This document shows, one piece after another, positions 36,463 to 45,448 of a stretch of DNA of 64,000 bases. The stretch covers positions 186,001-250,000 of the forward strand of contig NZ_CAKLBU010000003.1 of assembly GCF_920984735.1 (NCBI RefSeq), read 5' to 3'. The DNA is from Pedobacter sp. Leaf250. Lineage in GTDB: Bacteria; Bacteroidota; Bacteroidia; Sphingobacteriales; Sphingobacteriaceae. The notes beneath the pieces are model-generated. The model did no database searches. It was not told where the DNA came from and saw nothing but the letters and a program-made list of their open reading frames with translations. Made by a program: the position numbers and the translations under genes. The number at the start of each line of letters is the position of its first letter. Positions within the stretch are counted from its first letter, which is position 1.

Positions 36463-38544
36463 ATGATCAAATTTATTCAATTCATATTATCGATTAAGCC
36501 AATATCGCGAAAGTGGTTTTGCCCATTGCTTTTATTGATGATCAGCTTTTCAGCATTTGCTCAGAAAGAGCCCTTTTCAACAATAGAAAAGCGCATCAGC
36601 GATGATTTGCAAACCGGAGTTAATGATGCTTTTCTGGCGAAAAGGATCACAAGGGATTTAACAAAACTCAAAGCCGATGGAAGCTGGACAGATATTAATT
36701 ATGCCGACGTACAATACGATCCTTTGAAAAGAATTAAAGAAATGGCTACTGCTTATATCCGTCCATCAAATAAACTTTACGGGAACCAGGAAATTTATGT
36801 TGCGATCACCAAGGCTTTAACCAATTGGCTCGATAAAAATCCCAAAAACAAAAACTGGTGGTACAACGATATTTTTTATCCGCAGGCTATTGGGCAAACA
36901 TTAATTTTAATGCGTAATGCCAAAACGCCCTTACCGCTTGAGTTGGAAAAAGCTTTAATCCAAAGGATGATTCGCAAATTGAAAGTTGGCGATGGCGCAA
37001 ATACCTCGGATGAGGCTTTGCATTATTTATATCGTGCCTGTTTAACCCAGAATAAAAACACACTGGATTCAGCAGCAAAATATCTTTTTGAGCCTATCGC
37101 AGTTGAAGATGGAAAAGAAGGGGTACAGGTGGATGGAAGTTATTATCAGCATGGCAAACAACAAGCAATTGCCAGTTACGGACGGGTGTTTGCGGGCAAT
37201 TCGGTTAATGCAGCTTATTATTTGAATGACACGGAATATGCGTTGCCAAAAGCCCAGCTCGATATTTTGGTGAATTACTTGAAGGATACTTTTCTCAAAA
37301 CCATTCGCGGCTCTTTTTACGATTTTAACGTGAGGGGCCGGGGAATTAGCAGGCCAGATTCTCTAAATGCCTTTGTATCCGGAATGGTTAATAAAATTAA
37401 AATGTTCGATAAGGAAAATTCAGCTTACTGGGAAGCATCAGCGTTGAGAACATCACATCAAAAATCTGCAAATTATCAGATCAAGCCATCCCATATTGTT
37501 TATTGGAAAAGTGGTTATACGCTCCATGTTCAACCACAATATACTTTCAGCATACAAACAGCCTCAACAAGAACGCTACGTACGGAAAGAGGAAATAACG
37601 AAAATGTGCTCGGTAAATTCCTGTCAGATGGCGCCACGAATATTCAGCGAAGCGGATCGGAATACGCCAACATTATGCCCATTTGGGAATGGGATAAAAT
37701 CCCCGGAACAACCAGCAGGGATTATGCCAATGATTTGGGCGCAACCATTAAAAAAGAATGGGGAATACCCGGAACAGCGAAGTTTGCAGGTGGTGTGAGT
37801 GATGGTATTTATGGCGTTTCTGCTTACGATTTAGATGATGATAGCGTTCAGGCAAAAAAGGCCTGGTTTTTCTTCGGTAAAGAAATTGTATGCCTGGGTG
37901 CCGGAATTAACAGCTCATCTTCACAGAACATTACAACAACCATTAACCAGTCATGGCTGCGGGGAAAAGTTATCGAAGATGAAAATTACCTGCTCCACGA
38001 TAGTGTTGGCTACTTTTTTCCTGATGGAGGAGAGGTGAAACTTACCCAACAGAACGAATCAGGAAACTGGTACCGCATCAATCAATTTCAAAGCAAAAAT
38101 AAAGTTTCGGGCAAGGTTTTTAAAAGCTGGTTTAGCCATGGAATAAAACCTCAGGATGCCCATTATGCTTACGTGGTCGTTCCTGGGGTTGGCGATGCCG
38201 CAATGAAAAACTATCGCCCGGATGCAATTAAAATTATTAAAAACACCAAAACAATTCAGGCGGTAATGTATAACGGTTTGGAGATACTGCAAATTGTTTT
38301 TTATGAGGCCGGGGAATTTAATGATGATGGATTAATGATAAAAGTGGATAAGCCTTGTATTATATCTGTAAACGAATTACAAAGTTCAAAACCAGTAATT
38401 TACATCGCAGATCCTACGCAAGAAAATTCAAACGTTCAGCTCGAAATTAAAACTCAAAAGCTAAAAGTTAATAAAAAAATAACCTGTAATCTTCCGGTTG
38501 GTTCCCTTGCAGGCTCAACCATTAAATACAATATTTCCAATTAA
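36463..38544 (+). CDS. Polysaccharide lyase family 8
   Basis: 693 residues with a signal peptide ending FSAFAQKE (about 35). The N-terminal alpha/alpha toroid has the PL8 blocks NWWYNDIFYPQAIGQTL (about 127-143), DGANTSDEALHYLYRA (Asn about 181) and VDGSYYQHGKQQAIASYG (Asp224, Tyr227/228, His230), which supply the catalytic Asn, His and Tyr of the family. The C-terminal beta-sandwich follows from about residue 340. PL8 enzymes cut hyaluronan, chondroitin, xanthan or related uronic-acid chains by beta-elimination, leaving a 4,5-unsaturated uronate. The next gene, a GH88, removes exactly that residue. Which polysaccharide is used cannot be settled from sequence alone. Confidence 0.9.
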   Translation: MIKFIQFILSIKPISRKWFCPLLLLMISFSAFAQKEPFSTIEKRISDDLQTGVNDAFLAKRITRDLTKLKADGSWTDINYADVQYDPLKRIKEMATAYIRPSNKLYGNQEIYVAITKALTNWLDKNPKNKNWWYNDIFYPQAIGQTLILMRNAKTPLPLELEKALIQRMIRKLKVGDGANTSDEALHYLYRACLTQNKNTLDSAAKYLFEPIAVEDGKEGVQVDGSYYQHGKQQAIASYGRVFAGNSVNAAYYLNDTEYALPKAQLDILVNYLKDTFLKTIRGSFYDFNVRGRGISRPDSLNAFVSGMVNKIKMFDKENSAYWEASALRTSHQKSANYQIKPSHIVYWKSGYTLHVQPQYTFSIQTASTRTLRTERGNNENVLGKFLSDGATNIQRSGSEYANIMPIWEWDKIPGTTSRDYANDLGATIKKEWGIPGTAKFAGGVSDGIYGVSAYDLDDDSVQAKKAWFFFGKEIVCLGAGINSSSSQNITTTINQSWLRGKVIEDENYLLHDSVGYFFPDGGEVKLTQQNESGNWYRINQFQSKNKVSGKVFKSWFSHGIKPQDAHYAYVVVPGVGDAAMKNYRPDAIKIIKNTKTIQAVMYNGLEILQIVFYEAGEFNDDGLMIKVDKPCIISVNELQSSKPVIYIADPTQENSNVQLEIKTQKLKVNKKITCNLPVGSLAGSTIKYNISN

Positions 38545-38562
38545 ATAAACACATCTAAAACT

Positions 38563-39750
38563 ATGAATAAAAACAGTTTTTTCATCGCCTTGCTGGTTCT
38601 TATGAATGCAGTTTCTTTTGCCCAAAACAATGTGCGAAAGCCAATGGCCCAACTTATTAATGATGAATTTAAGTTTGCTGCCGATCAGTATAAGTTTCTG
38701 GCAAAAGGCATTCCCGCAGGTAAAACACCACAAACCTATCAAAATGGAAAACATGTAAACTACGATATTCAATGGTGGTGCAGCGGTTTCTACTCGGGCA
38801 GCTTATGGTATATTTATGAGCAAACAAAAAGTGAAGCGATAAAAAAAGAAGCGGAAGATGCCCTGAAAGTAATTGAGGCCAACCAAACTTTTACGGGTAA
38901 TCATGATCTGGGTTTTATGATGTATTGCAGCTTTGGCAATGCTTACCGCTTAACCGGAAAACCCGAATATAAATCAATCATTCAGCGTTCAGCACAATCG
39001 CTTTCTACCCGTTATCACGATAACGTAAAGGCTATTCAATCATGGAATAAAGGAAAATACTGGAATTATCCGGTAATAATCGATAACATGATGAACTTGG
39101 AAATGTTGAATTGGGCCACAGATAACGGTGGCGATAAAAAGTTCAAGGAAATTGCCATTATCCATTCCAATACCACTTTGAAAAATCACTTCCGCCCTGA
39201 TTTTAGTTCTTTCCATGTGATAGATTATAATCCGGAAACGGGTGCGGTAATCAGAAAAGCAACCTGGCAAGGTGCTGCAGATTGTTCTGCCTGGAGCCGC
39301 GGACAAGCATGGTCATTGTACGGTTATACGATGATGTATCGCTTTACAAAAGATGAAAATTATCTAAAACAAGCGAAAGGAATAGCACATTTCATTTTAA
39401 ATCATCCGAATTTACCTGCTGATAAAATTCCTTTCTGGGATTTCGACGCACAAGGAGTTCCCTTTGCAAAACGCGATGCTTCTGCAGGTGCTATTATGGC
39501 TTCAGCATTATTAGAGTTGGCACAATTTACAACTGATCAGGAAAAAGCAGAATTTAAATCTTCGGCAGAAACTATGATTTATTCATTGGCAAGTACTGCT
39601 TATCGTGCTAAGTTGGGAGAAAACGGTGGCTTTTTATTGATGCATGGTACGGGTGCTTATCCATTAAATAGTGAAATAGATGTACCTTTAGTTTATGCAG
39701 ATTATTATTATTTGGAGGCTTTGGCAAGATACAAAAAGTGGTATTTGTAA
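38563..39750 (+). CDS. GH88 unsaturated glucuronyl hydrolase
   Basis: 395 residues with a signal peptide ending AVSFAQ. It has the (alpha/alpha)6 barrel of GH88, with the two conserved Asp blocks YPVIIDNMMNLEML (Asp about 173) and WQGAADCSAWSRGQAWSLYGY (about 229-249), and the PFWDFDAQGVPFAKRDASAGA segment. The enzyme hydrates the double bond of 4,5-unsaturated uronyl residues at the non-reducing end of lyase products, releasing the sugar acid. It sits 18 bases after the PL8 gene and would act in the periplasm on oligosaccharides imported by SusC/SusD. Confidence 0.93.
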   Translation: MNKNSFFIALLVLMNAVSFAQNNVRKPMAQLINDEFKFAADQYKFLAKGIPAGKTPQTYQNGKHVNYDIQWWCSGFYSGSLWYIYEQTKSEAIKKEAEDALKVIEANQTFTGNHDLGFMMYCSFGNAYRLTGKPEYKSIIQRSAQSLSTRYHDNVKAIQSWNKGKYWNYPVIIDNMMNLEMLNWATDNGGDKKFKEIAIIHSNTTLKNHFRPDFSSFHVIDYNPETGAVIRKATWQGAADCSAWSRGQAWSLYGYTMMYRFTKDENYLKQAKGIAHFILNHPNLPADKIPFWDFDAQGVPFAKRDASAGAIMASALLELAQFTTDQEKAEFKSSAETMIYSLASTAYRAKLGENGGFLLMHGTGAYPLNSEIDVPLVYADYYYLEALARYKKWYL

Positions 39751-39772
39751 AAAGCCAATCAATTTATCATTA

Positions 39773-40999
39773 ATGAAATTTAAACTTTCTTTTTTTGCAT
39801 TATTCATCATTGCGACTATTACTAATGCACAAACCAGAAAAGCATCAACCGGGTCTGATGACCGGGCTTTCTGGGTAAAAACACTTTACCGGATTTCTTA
39901 TCCTGTGATACACGAGTTGGCCAACGAAACTTTAAAGAAAAATATGCCTTTAGAGAAAGGTCCGGGTTATGGCTTGAATGTGACCAAAGTAACATATTTA
40001 GAAGCTTTAGGTAGAACCATGGCAGGGTTGGCGCCCTGGCTGGCCTTACCAGATGATGAATCTGCCGAGGGAAAGCTCCGCAAAACCATGCGTACGGAAT
40101 TGCTCAAGGGACTTGTAAATTCTGTAAATCCTGAAAGCCCGGATTATATGAATTACCGTACCGAAGGACAGCAGATTGTTGATGCCGCTTATGTGGCGCA
40201 TGCTTTTCTTCGGGCACCAAAAGCACTTTGGGAACCTTTGGATGACCTGACTAAAAAACGGTTCATCGAAGAATTTAAAGCTCTACGTACCCGAAGTGGT
40301 GCTTATAATAACTGGCTTTTATTTGCCGGATTAACCGAAGGATTTTTATTAAGCATTGGCGAGCAATATGATCCTGCCAGGGTTCAGTTTTCAATTAATA
40401 AAATGAAAGAATGGTACGTGGGCGATAGCTGGTACAGTGATGGCGATAAATTTAGCATGGATTATTACAACTCGTATGTTATTCATCCCATGTTGGTTGA
40501 TCTTTTAAAAGTTTTGGTGGAAAAGAAAAAAGCTTCGCAAGCAGATTATGATATGGCCGTAAAAAGAATGGCCAGGCATTCGGAGTTTCTGGAAAGGTTA
40601 ATTTCTCCTGAAGGAACTTATCCGGCATTTGGCAGATCGATTACTTACAGGATGGCTGCTTTTCAGGCATTGGCGCAAACGGCTTTGATGGAAAAACTGC
40701 CCGAACAGGTGAGTCCTGCACAGGTACGTTGCGGCTTAACTAAAATTATGCACAATATGTTCGATGGTAATCAGAATTTTGATGATAAAGGCTGGCTGGT
40801 TTTAGGTTTTAACGGGCATCAGCCGCTGATTGCAGACACTTATACCTCAACCGGAAGTTTATACCTCACTACATTAGGTTTTCTGGATTTGGGTTTGCCC
40901 GCCAATCACAAATTCTGGACAGATGCTCCCGCACCCTGGACAAGTGTAAAAGCCTGGAAGGGAGAGGCAGTAAAAAAAGATTATAAAGTTGAATATTAA
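39773..40999 (+). CDS. DUF2264 exported protein
   Basis: 408 residues from the ATG at 39773, which gives a clean signal peptide (MKFKLSFFALFIIATITNAQ). A longer frame opens at 39695 inside the GH88 gene but adds only unrelated residues. DUF2264 is an alpha/alpha-barrel family; visible blocks are ALGRTMAGLAPWLALPDDE, FALRTRSGAYNNWLLFA-type (here FKALRTRSGAYNNWLLFA), YSDGDKFSMDYYNSYVIHPM and PEGTYPAFGRSITYRMAAFQ. Members turn up in polysaccharide loci beside GH88/GH105 enzymes, so a glycosidase or lyase role is suspected but unproven. It is the last gene of the operon. Confidence 0.87.
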   Translation: MKFKLSFFALFIIATITNAQTRKASTGSDDRAFWVKTLYRISYPVIHELANETLKKNMPLEKGPGYGLNVTKVTYLEALGRTMAGLAPWLALPDDESAEGKLRKTMRTELLKGLVNSVNPESPDYMNYRTEGQQIVDAAYVAHAFLRAPKALWEPLDDLTKKRFIEEFKALRTRSGAYNNWLLFAGLTEGFLLSIGEQYDPARVQFSINKMKEWYVGDSWYSDGDKFSMDYYNSYVIHPMLVDLLKVLVEKKKASQADYDMAVKRMARHSEFLERLISPEGTYPAFGRSITYRMAAFQALAQTALMEKLPEQVSPAQVRCGLTKIMHNMFDGNQNFDDKGWLVLGFNGHQPLIADTYTSTGSLYLTTLGFLDLGLPANHKFWTDAPAPWTSVKAWKGEAVKKDYKVEY

Positions 41000-41113
41000 G
41001 AAAGAGATACACGCAGTTTGGCGTATTATTTAAGTCATTCCTAGATCCAAATTGATGAACGCTCTATTCTCAGAAATCGGATGATTCCTGTAAAATTATA
41101 ATAAAATACACAT

Positions 41114-41147
41114 TATGTTTGTAACGTACGTTTAAATACGTACATTA
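41114..41147 (+). promoter_or_regulatory. Promoter and BlaI-type operator
   Basis: TATGTTTG (41114-41121) fits the -7 consensus. Directly after it is an inverted repeat TAACGTACGT (41122-41131) / ACGTACATTA (41138-41147) with one mismatch and a six-base spacer, ending five bases before the ATG of the BlaI-type gene. The position over the start site and the dyad form are what an autorepressing BlaI/MecI dimer would use. Confidence 0.6.
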
Positions 41148-41152
41148 GCTTC

Positions 41153-41545
41153 ATGCAAACTCCGAAACCGACAGCAGCCTATAATCCAACAAAAACAGAA
41201 TTTGATGTTTTGCAAGTTCTTTGGCAATACGGTCCGTCGACTGTACGGTTTGTTCATGATAAATTAATTCTGCAAAAAGGGGAAGTGGCCTATACTTCAA
41301 CGCTTAAGCTGATGCAGCTCATGCATGAAAAAGGCATTTTAGATCGTGACGAAAGCCAGATGCGTCATTTATATACCGCGGTACCCCTTGAAAGTGAACT
41401 CACGCAGACTGTTTTGAAACGGTTTATTGACAGTACGTTCAAAGGATCGCCAAGTAGCCTGATGGTGGCTTTGCTGGGCAATAGCGATACCTCCGCTGAA
41501 GAATTGGACAAGATTAGGGAATTAATCAAGAACATGAAAGAATAA
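41153..41545 (+). CDS. BlaI/MecI/CopY-family transcriptional repressor
   Basis: 130 residues, the normal size. Winged helix at 10-75 (TKTEFDVLQVLWQYGPSTVRFVHDKL; YTSTLKLMQLMHEKGILDRDE) and a C-terminal dimerisation helix (SAEELDKIRELIKNMKE). BlaI proteins repress their own operon until cut by the partner membrane peptidase. Its stop overlaps the start of the M56 peptidase gene, and an operator-like dyad lies just upstream. Confidence 0.92.
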   Translation: MQTPKPTAAYNPTKTEFDVLQVLWQYGPSTVRFVHDKLILQKGEVAYTSTLKLMQLMHEKGILDRDESQMRHLYTAVPLESELTQTVLKRFIDSTFKGSPSSLMVALLGNSDTSAEELDKIRELIKNMKE

Positions 41546-43002
41546 TGAAGGACAGCCTACATTTTTTGCTGGCCTACATTTTAGGATCAGACCTGTTTCA
41601 GGCTTGGGCCTTCATGCTGTTACATTCGGTTTGGCAAGGACTGCTGTTGCATATGGTCGCTGTTTTATTATTGCGGTATGGAAAACGGATGGGCGCTGCC
41701 CTCAGGTATAATTTACTGCTTTTCCTTTTTTTTGTTTTCCTGTTGGCCTGTGGCTGTACACTGGCGTTACAACTAGGAACAGCGCCGACCAGGTTAATAT
41801 TGAACTTGCCCGGTCCGAATACCGGTTCCGTATTGGTTGACCCCTGGCTGCCTTTGGTTACTTTTTTATGGCTGATCGCATTTTTAATCCGCTCCGGCCG
41901 TTTTGGTTGGGATTTAATAAATAGCCATCGGCTAGCACGGGCAGGTAACGGCAAAACGGACCCCTATTGGCAGCACCGGCTGGATCAGCTTGCGTTAAAA
42001 TTGAGGATCAGCGGCAGGATCAGGCTTTTAGAATCCCCAGCAATCAATGTACCCGCTATAATAGGCTTGCTCAAACCCATTATTTTGATGCCGATGGGCG
42101 TACTGGCTTCAATGCCTGCCGATCAGCTCGAAGCCGTTTTGTTACATGAACTGGCGCACATACGCAGGAAAGATTACCTGGTTAACCTGATCCAGGTTAC
42201 AGCGGAAGCCATATTTTTCTTTAATCCGGCATTAAAATGGCTATCGGTGCAAATCCGCGTTGAGCGGGAGCATTGCTGTGATGATATTGCCCTTTCCCAG
42301 ATCAATAAACATACATTTGTTCAGGCCCTGGTCAGCTTTCAGGAACATTCTCTTTACCGGCGGTCTTTTCCGCTCGCCTTTACAGGTCAGAATGACCAGC
42401 TTCTAGTGCGGGTCAGCCGGATCATAGGTCATCCCATATCGTCATCGAGGCATGCCCGGTGGTATTTGTTGGTTTATATGCTCCCTTTGTTGCTTATGGG
42501 CTGGTTTTTCCTCAACAACGCTATATTTCCCTTACAGCATAGTCAGATGATCTCGAGGTTTATCAGTTCAAAGCCTCTCCGAAAAAAGGGTCTGGCAATT
42601 ACCAGCAATGCGGCTCGAGTACCGCAGTCACAGCTGATAGCTAAAAAGGAAGTCCTCGGTAGTGCGCTATCTGTGGTTCAACATACGGATGCCGAATCCT
42701 CCGTGATCCAACGCAAGGATAGCATATCTTCGATTTCATCTGCACCCCAAGCAGTAACTGCTATAAATGAAGTAGTGCAAAGCGAGTATTCGAAAGAGAT
42801 GCAGGCTTATGGTGAACGAATGGTGTTGTACAAAAAAGAGATACAGGCCTATAGTGAACAGATGGCGGAGCACAACAAAACACTACATGATGGCGATGAG
42901 CAAATGGTGCTGTACAAAAAAAACTACAGTACTATAATGAAGGGCTGGTGCAGTATAAAAAAACACTACAGGACTACAATGAACGGATCAGGCATCATTT
43001 AG
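41545..43002 (+). CDS. BlaR1/MecR1-like M56 membrane peptidase, C-terminus frameshifted
   Basis: 485 residues as read. Four membrane helices (about 15-35, 40-65, 95-115, 305-325) and a cytosolic zinc peptidase with LLHELAHIRRKDYL (HExxH near 202) and VEREHCCDDIAL (second Glu near 241). There is no penicillin-binding sensor domain; instead a coiled-coil tail of repeating units such as MVLYKKEIQAYSEQM runs from about 410. At an A8 tract (42916-42923) the repeat is broken. One extra A would restore LQYYNEGLVQYKKTLQDYNE and extend the frame to a TAG at 43029-43031, adding the true end HHLDDLPVKPPD. The peptidase should cleave the BlaI-type repressor encoded just upstream. Confidence 0.87.
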   Translation: MKDSLHFLLAYILGSDLFQAWAFMLLHSVWQGLLLHMVAVLLLRYGKRMGAALRYNLLLFLFFVFLLACGCTLALQLGTAPTRLILNLPGPNTGSVLVDPWLPLVTFLWLIAFLIRSGRFGWDLINSHRLARAGNGKTDPYWQHRLDQLALKLRISGRIRLLESPAINVPAIIGLLKPIILMPMGVLASMPADQLEAVLLHELAHIRRKDYLVNLIQVTAEAIFFFNPALKWLSVQIRVEREHCCDDIALSQINKHTFVQALVSFQEHSLYRRSFPLAFTGQNDQLLVRVSRIIGHPISSSRHARWYLLVYMLPLLLMGWFFLNNAIFPLQHSQMISRFISSKPLRKKGLAITSNAARVPQSQLIAKKEVLGSALSVVQHTDAESSVIQRKDSISSISSAPQAVTAINEVVQSEYSKEMQAYGERMVLYKKEIQAYSEQMAEHNKTLHDGDEQMVLYKKNYSTIMKGWCSIKKHYRTTMNGSGII

Positions 43003-43133
43003 ACGACCTCCCGGTCAAACCTCCTGATTAGTAATTAGATATTTACATCCAACTTTTGTCTTGAATTCCATTTTTTCTGCCCCGGGGCGGGATAGGAATT
43101 GCTATGTCTGAACTTTTATCTAAATCACAATAA

Positions 43134-44552
43134 ATGAAAAATATCTTCAAAACTTCGATTATAATTTTGTTGCTGCTGAACAGTTATTTATCAATAGCCC
43201 AAATGAATGACCGGAATGAAAAGATCCATCTGCTTGACTCTGTTTATCAGGCACTGTATGCATCAGGTTCTTTTAACGGCAATGTGTTGATTGCCGAAAA
43301 AGGAAAGGTGGTCTTTAAAAAAAGTTATGGCTTTGCCGATGCGGTAACTCAAGAAAAATTGAACCTGCAGACAGTTTTTGAGTTGGCCTCTGTTTCCAAA
43401 CAATTTACTGCAATGGGCATCGTCTTATTAAAAAAACGGGGACAATTAAATTATGATGACCCCATCTCGAAATATCTGCCTGAGCTTAATTTCTATGATG
43501 GTGTGACCATAAGGAATCTGTTGAATCACACAAGTGGGGTGCCTGATTATATATATGTAGACGTTTTCCGGGAGAAATGGGATAAAACCAAAATAGCTAC
43601 TAATGTAGAAGTGATTACGGAGTTTGCGAAATATAAACCGCCGTTGGAATTTCAGCCCGGTGAAAAATCGCAATACAGTAACACCGGCTATGCTTTACTG
43701 GCATCTATTATCGAAAGGGTTTCCAAACAAACCTACGAACGGTTTCTCAAGGAAAATATTTTCAGGCCCCTCCATATGAAACATACTTTTATTTACCAAT
43801 GTGTCTATGCGCCTGAAAAAATAAAGAATTATGCACAAGCCTATGGAACAGATAGTTTATTGAATTACATTTCCGCTTATCATAGCATCGAAAATAAATT
43901 AACAACCTATAATTACCTCGATGGTGTTGTCGGAGCCCGCACTGTCCACTCCAATCTGGAAGATCTTTTAAAATGGGATAGGGCTTTATACATGGATAAA
44001 CTTATTAATCCAGAGGATAAAAAAGAGATTTTTGGTTCCTTAAAAACAAGGAATGGAAAAGAAAACAGTTACGGTTTTGGCTGGGTCCTTTCCCAGAATG
44101 AAAAATATGGCAAAATTGTTAACCATTCCGGTAGTTGGGCCGGGTATATTACTTACATAGAAAGGCATACCGACAGTGATAAAACCATTATCTTACTGCA
44201 GAACGTAAATACCCCAAATTCGAAAATCGCCCTTGGTGACATCAGAAAGATCATGTATGGTATAAAGTTGCCGATTAATAAAAAGATCTTCCCAAATCAG
44301 GAGGATCTGGATAAATATGAAGGCATCTATTCCGGTTCCGATTATCCTAAGAAAATAGTGGTCTTCAAAAAAGGGAATCGTTTAGCCGCACATTACGCAG
44401 GCTCGCCCGTTAGCGCATTTTCAATGGATGCTTATCCGAACCATACTTTTAAATGTGAGCCTTGGGATGTTGAAATGGTCTTTAACCCTGATGATAATTC
44501 CTTATTGGTGATGGAGGATGAAAAACAAAATACCTTAAAAAAACAAAAATAA
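43134..44552 (+). CDS. Serine hydrolase of the class C beta-lactamase / DD-peptidase type
   Basis: 472 residues with a signal peptide ending YLSIAQ. The active-site motifs are SVSK (Ser about 86), YSN (about 180) and HSGS (about 331, in place of KTG), which define the beta-lactamase/penicillin-binding-like family (PF00144). A C-terminal beta-barrel-like domain of about 100 residues follows. It may be a beta-lactamase, a D-aminopeptidase/esterase or a cell-wall enzyme. The BlaI/BlaR1-type pair just upstream makes a beta-lactam or envelope-stress response the natural guess. The 103-base gap from the restored peptidase stop leaves room for separate transcription. Confidence 0.88.
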   Translation: MKNIFKTSIIILLLLNSYLSIAQMNDRNEKIHLLDSVYQALYASGSFNGNVLIAEKGKVVFKKSYGFADAVTQEKLNLQTVFELASVSKQFTAMGIVLLKKRGQLNYDDPISKYLPELNFYDGVTIRNLLNHTSGVPDYIYVDVFREKWDKTKIATNVEVITEFAKYKPPLEFQPGEKSQYSNTGYALLASIIERVSKQTYERFLKENIFRPLHMKHTFIYQCVYAPEKIKNYAQAYGTDSLLNYISAYHSIENKLTTYNYLDGVVGARTVHSNLEDLLKWDRALYMDKLINPEDKKEIFGSLKTRNGKENSYGFGWVLSQNEKYGKIVNHSGSWAGYITYIERHTDSDKTIILLQNVNTPNSKIALGDIRKIMYGIKLPINKKIFPNQEDLDKYEGIYSGSDYPKKIVVFKKGNRLAAHYAGSPVSAFSMDAYPNHTFKCEPWDVEMVFNPDDNSLLVMEDEKQNTLKKQK

Positions 44553-44863
44553 TGTACAGAATCTGGCCGTCAGCATATTATTATTGGAGCTGCAAAATTA
44601 ATAACTAATCAGTAAGCGGTTCGGATTTTGTTTCTTAAAGATCGTTTTCTCATTGTAATAACTCCATTATATGATTACAGAAGGTAGGAAAATAAAGTGG
44701 AGGATCACATCATCTTGTGGTGGAACTTATATATATTGCATTAAATGCTTTTGGGTTTTGATAATCAAGGAATTAACCATAATGATCGTCAAACATTTAA
44801 TCTACCCGTAATATAAAATAAACATGATGTTTTGATCTTTATTCGATAATTAAATATTGCCAC
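44553..44863. other. Gene-free stretch
   Basis: About 310 AT-rich bases between the serine hydrolase and the Big_2 lipoprotein gene. No convincing ORF, RNA gene, terminator hairpin or promoter element was found. Confidence 0.5.
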
Positions 44864-45448
44864 ATGAAGATTACAAAAAGCTTATTTATTTTTATTTTTT
44901 CAATTATATTTTTTTCAGGTTGTTCCAAGACAAATGATGTTGAAGCTCCAGTAGAGCGCTTTTTTAACTTCCAGAATTATACTATGCGTCTTCTTACTGG
45001 CGAAAAACAGACTTTTGAACTTAGGGAAAGCATAACGAATTATCCTTTTCCTGCGATCAGGTTTGAATCCTTGGATGAAGGTAAAGTAAAGATTCTTGAT
45101 GAGAGAACTGTTCAGTCACTTGCCCCTGGTACAACTGCTGTAAAGGCGATGTTGGGAAACACAGAATTGGATAGATTTACCGTTGTTATTGTAGATGGCA
45201 CTGTAACTGCAATTTCCCTGGTACCATGAGTGGCAACCTTAAAAGAGGGACAGTCTCTCCAATTAAATCCTGTTATCACGCCATTCGTTGCTAAAGATAA
45301 GTCGGTAGTTTGGTCTTCATCAGACTCAACAGTTGTCAATGTTAATCAGAGCGCAAAGATCACCGCTATTAAAGTAGGGGACGCAACTATATCTGGAGTT
45401 ACTGCGACAAATTTAATAGTTAAATGTATTATCAAGGTTATTAAATAG
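44864..45448 (+). pseudogene. Ig-like (Big_2) lipoprotein gene split by an in-frame TGA
   Basis: Two adjacent open segments share one frame and are separated only by TGA at 45227-45229. The first encodes a lipoprotein signal (FFSGCSK) and a beta-rich domain (121 residues). The second resumes at the very next codon and completes a bacterial Ig-like domain: AISLVP | VATLKEGQSLQL, then WSSSDSTVVNVN and ITAIKVGDATIS, the typical Big_2 pattern. Read through, the product has about 194 residues plus the stop position. A single-base change of Trp, Arg or Gly to stop explains it. Sequencing error, nonsense mutation or readthrough cannot be distinguished here. Confidence 0.75.

Noticed and set aside
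39695..39772. Upstream start of the DUF2264 gene inside GH88
   Set aside because: It would add 26 unrelated residues before a perfect signal peptide; the ATG at 39773 is better.
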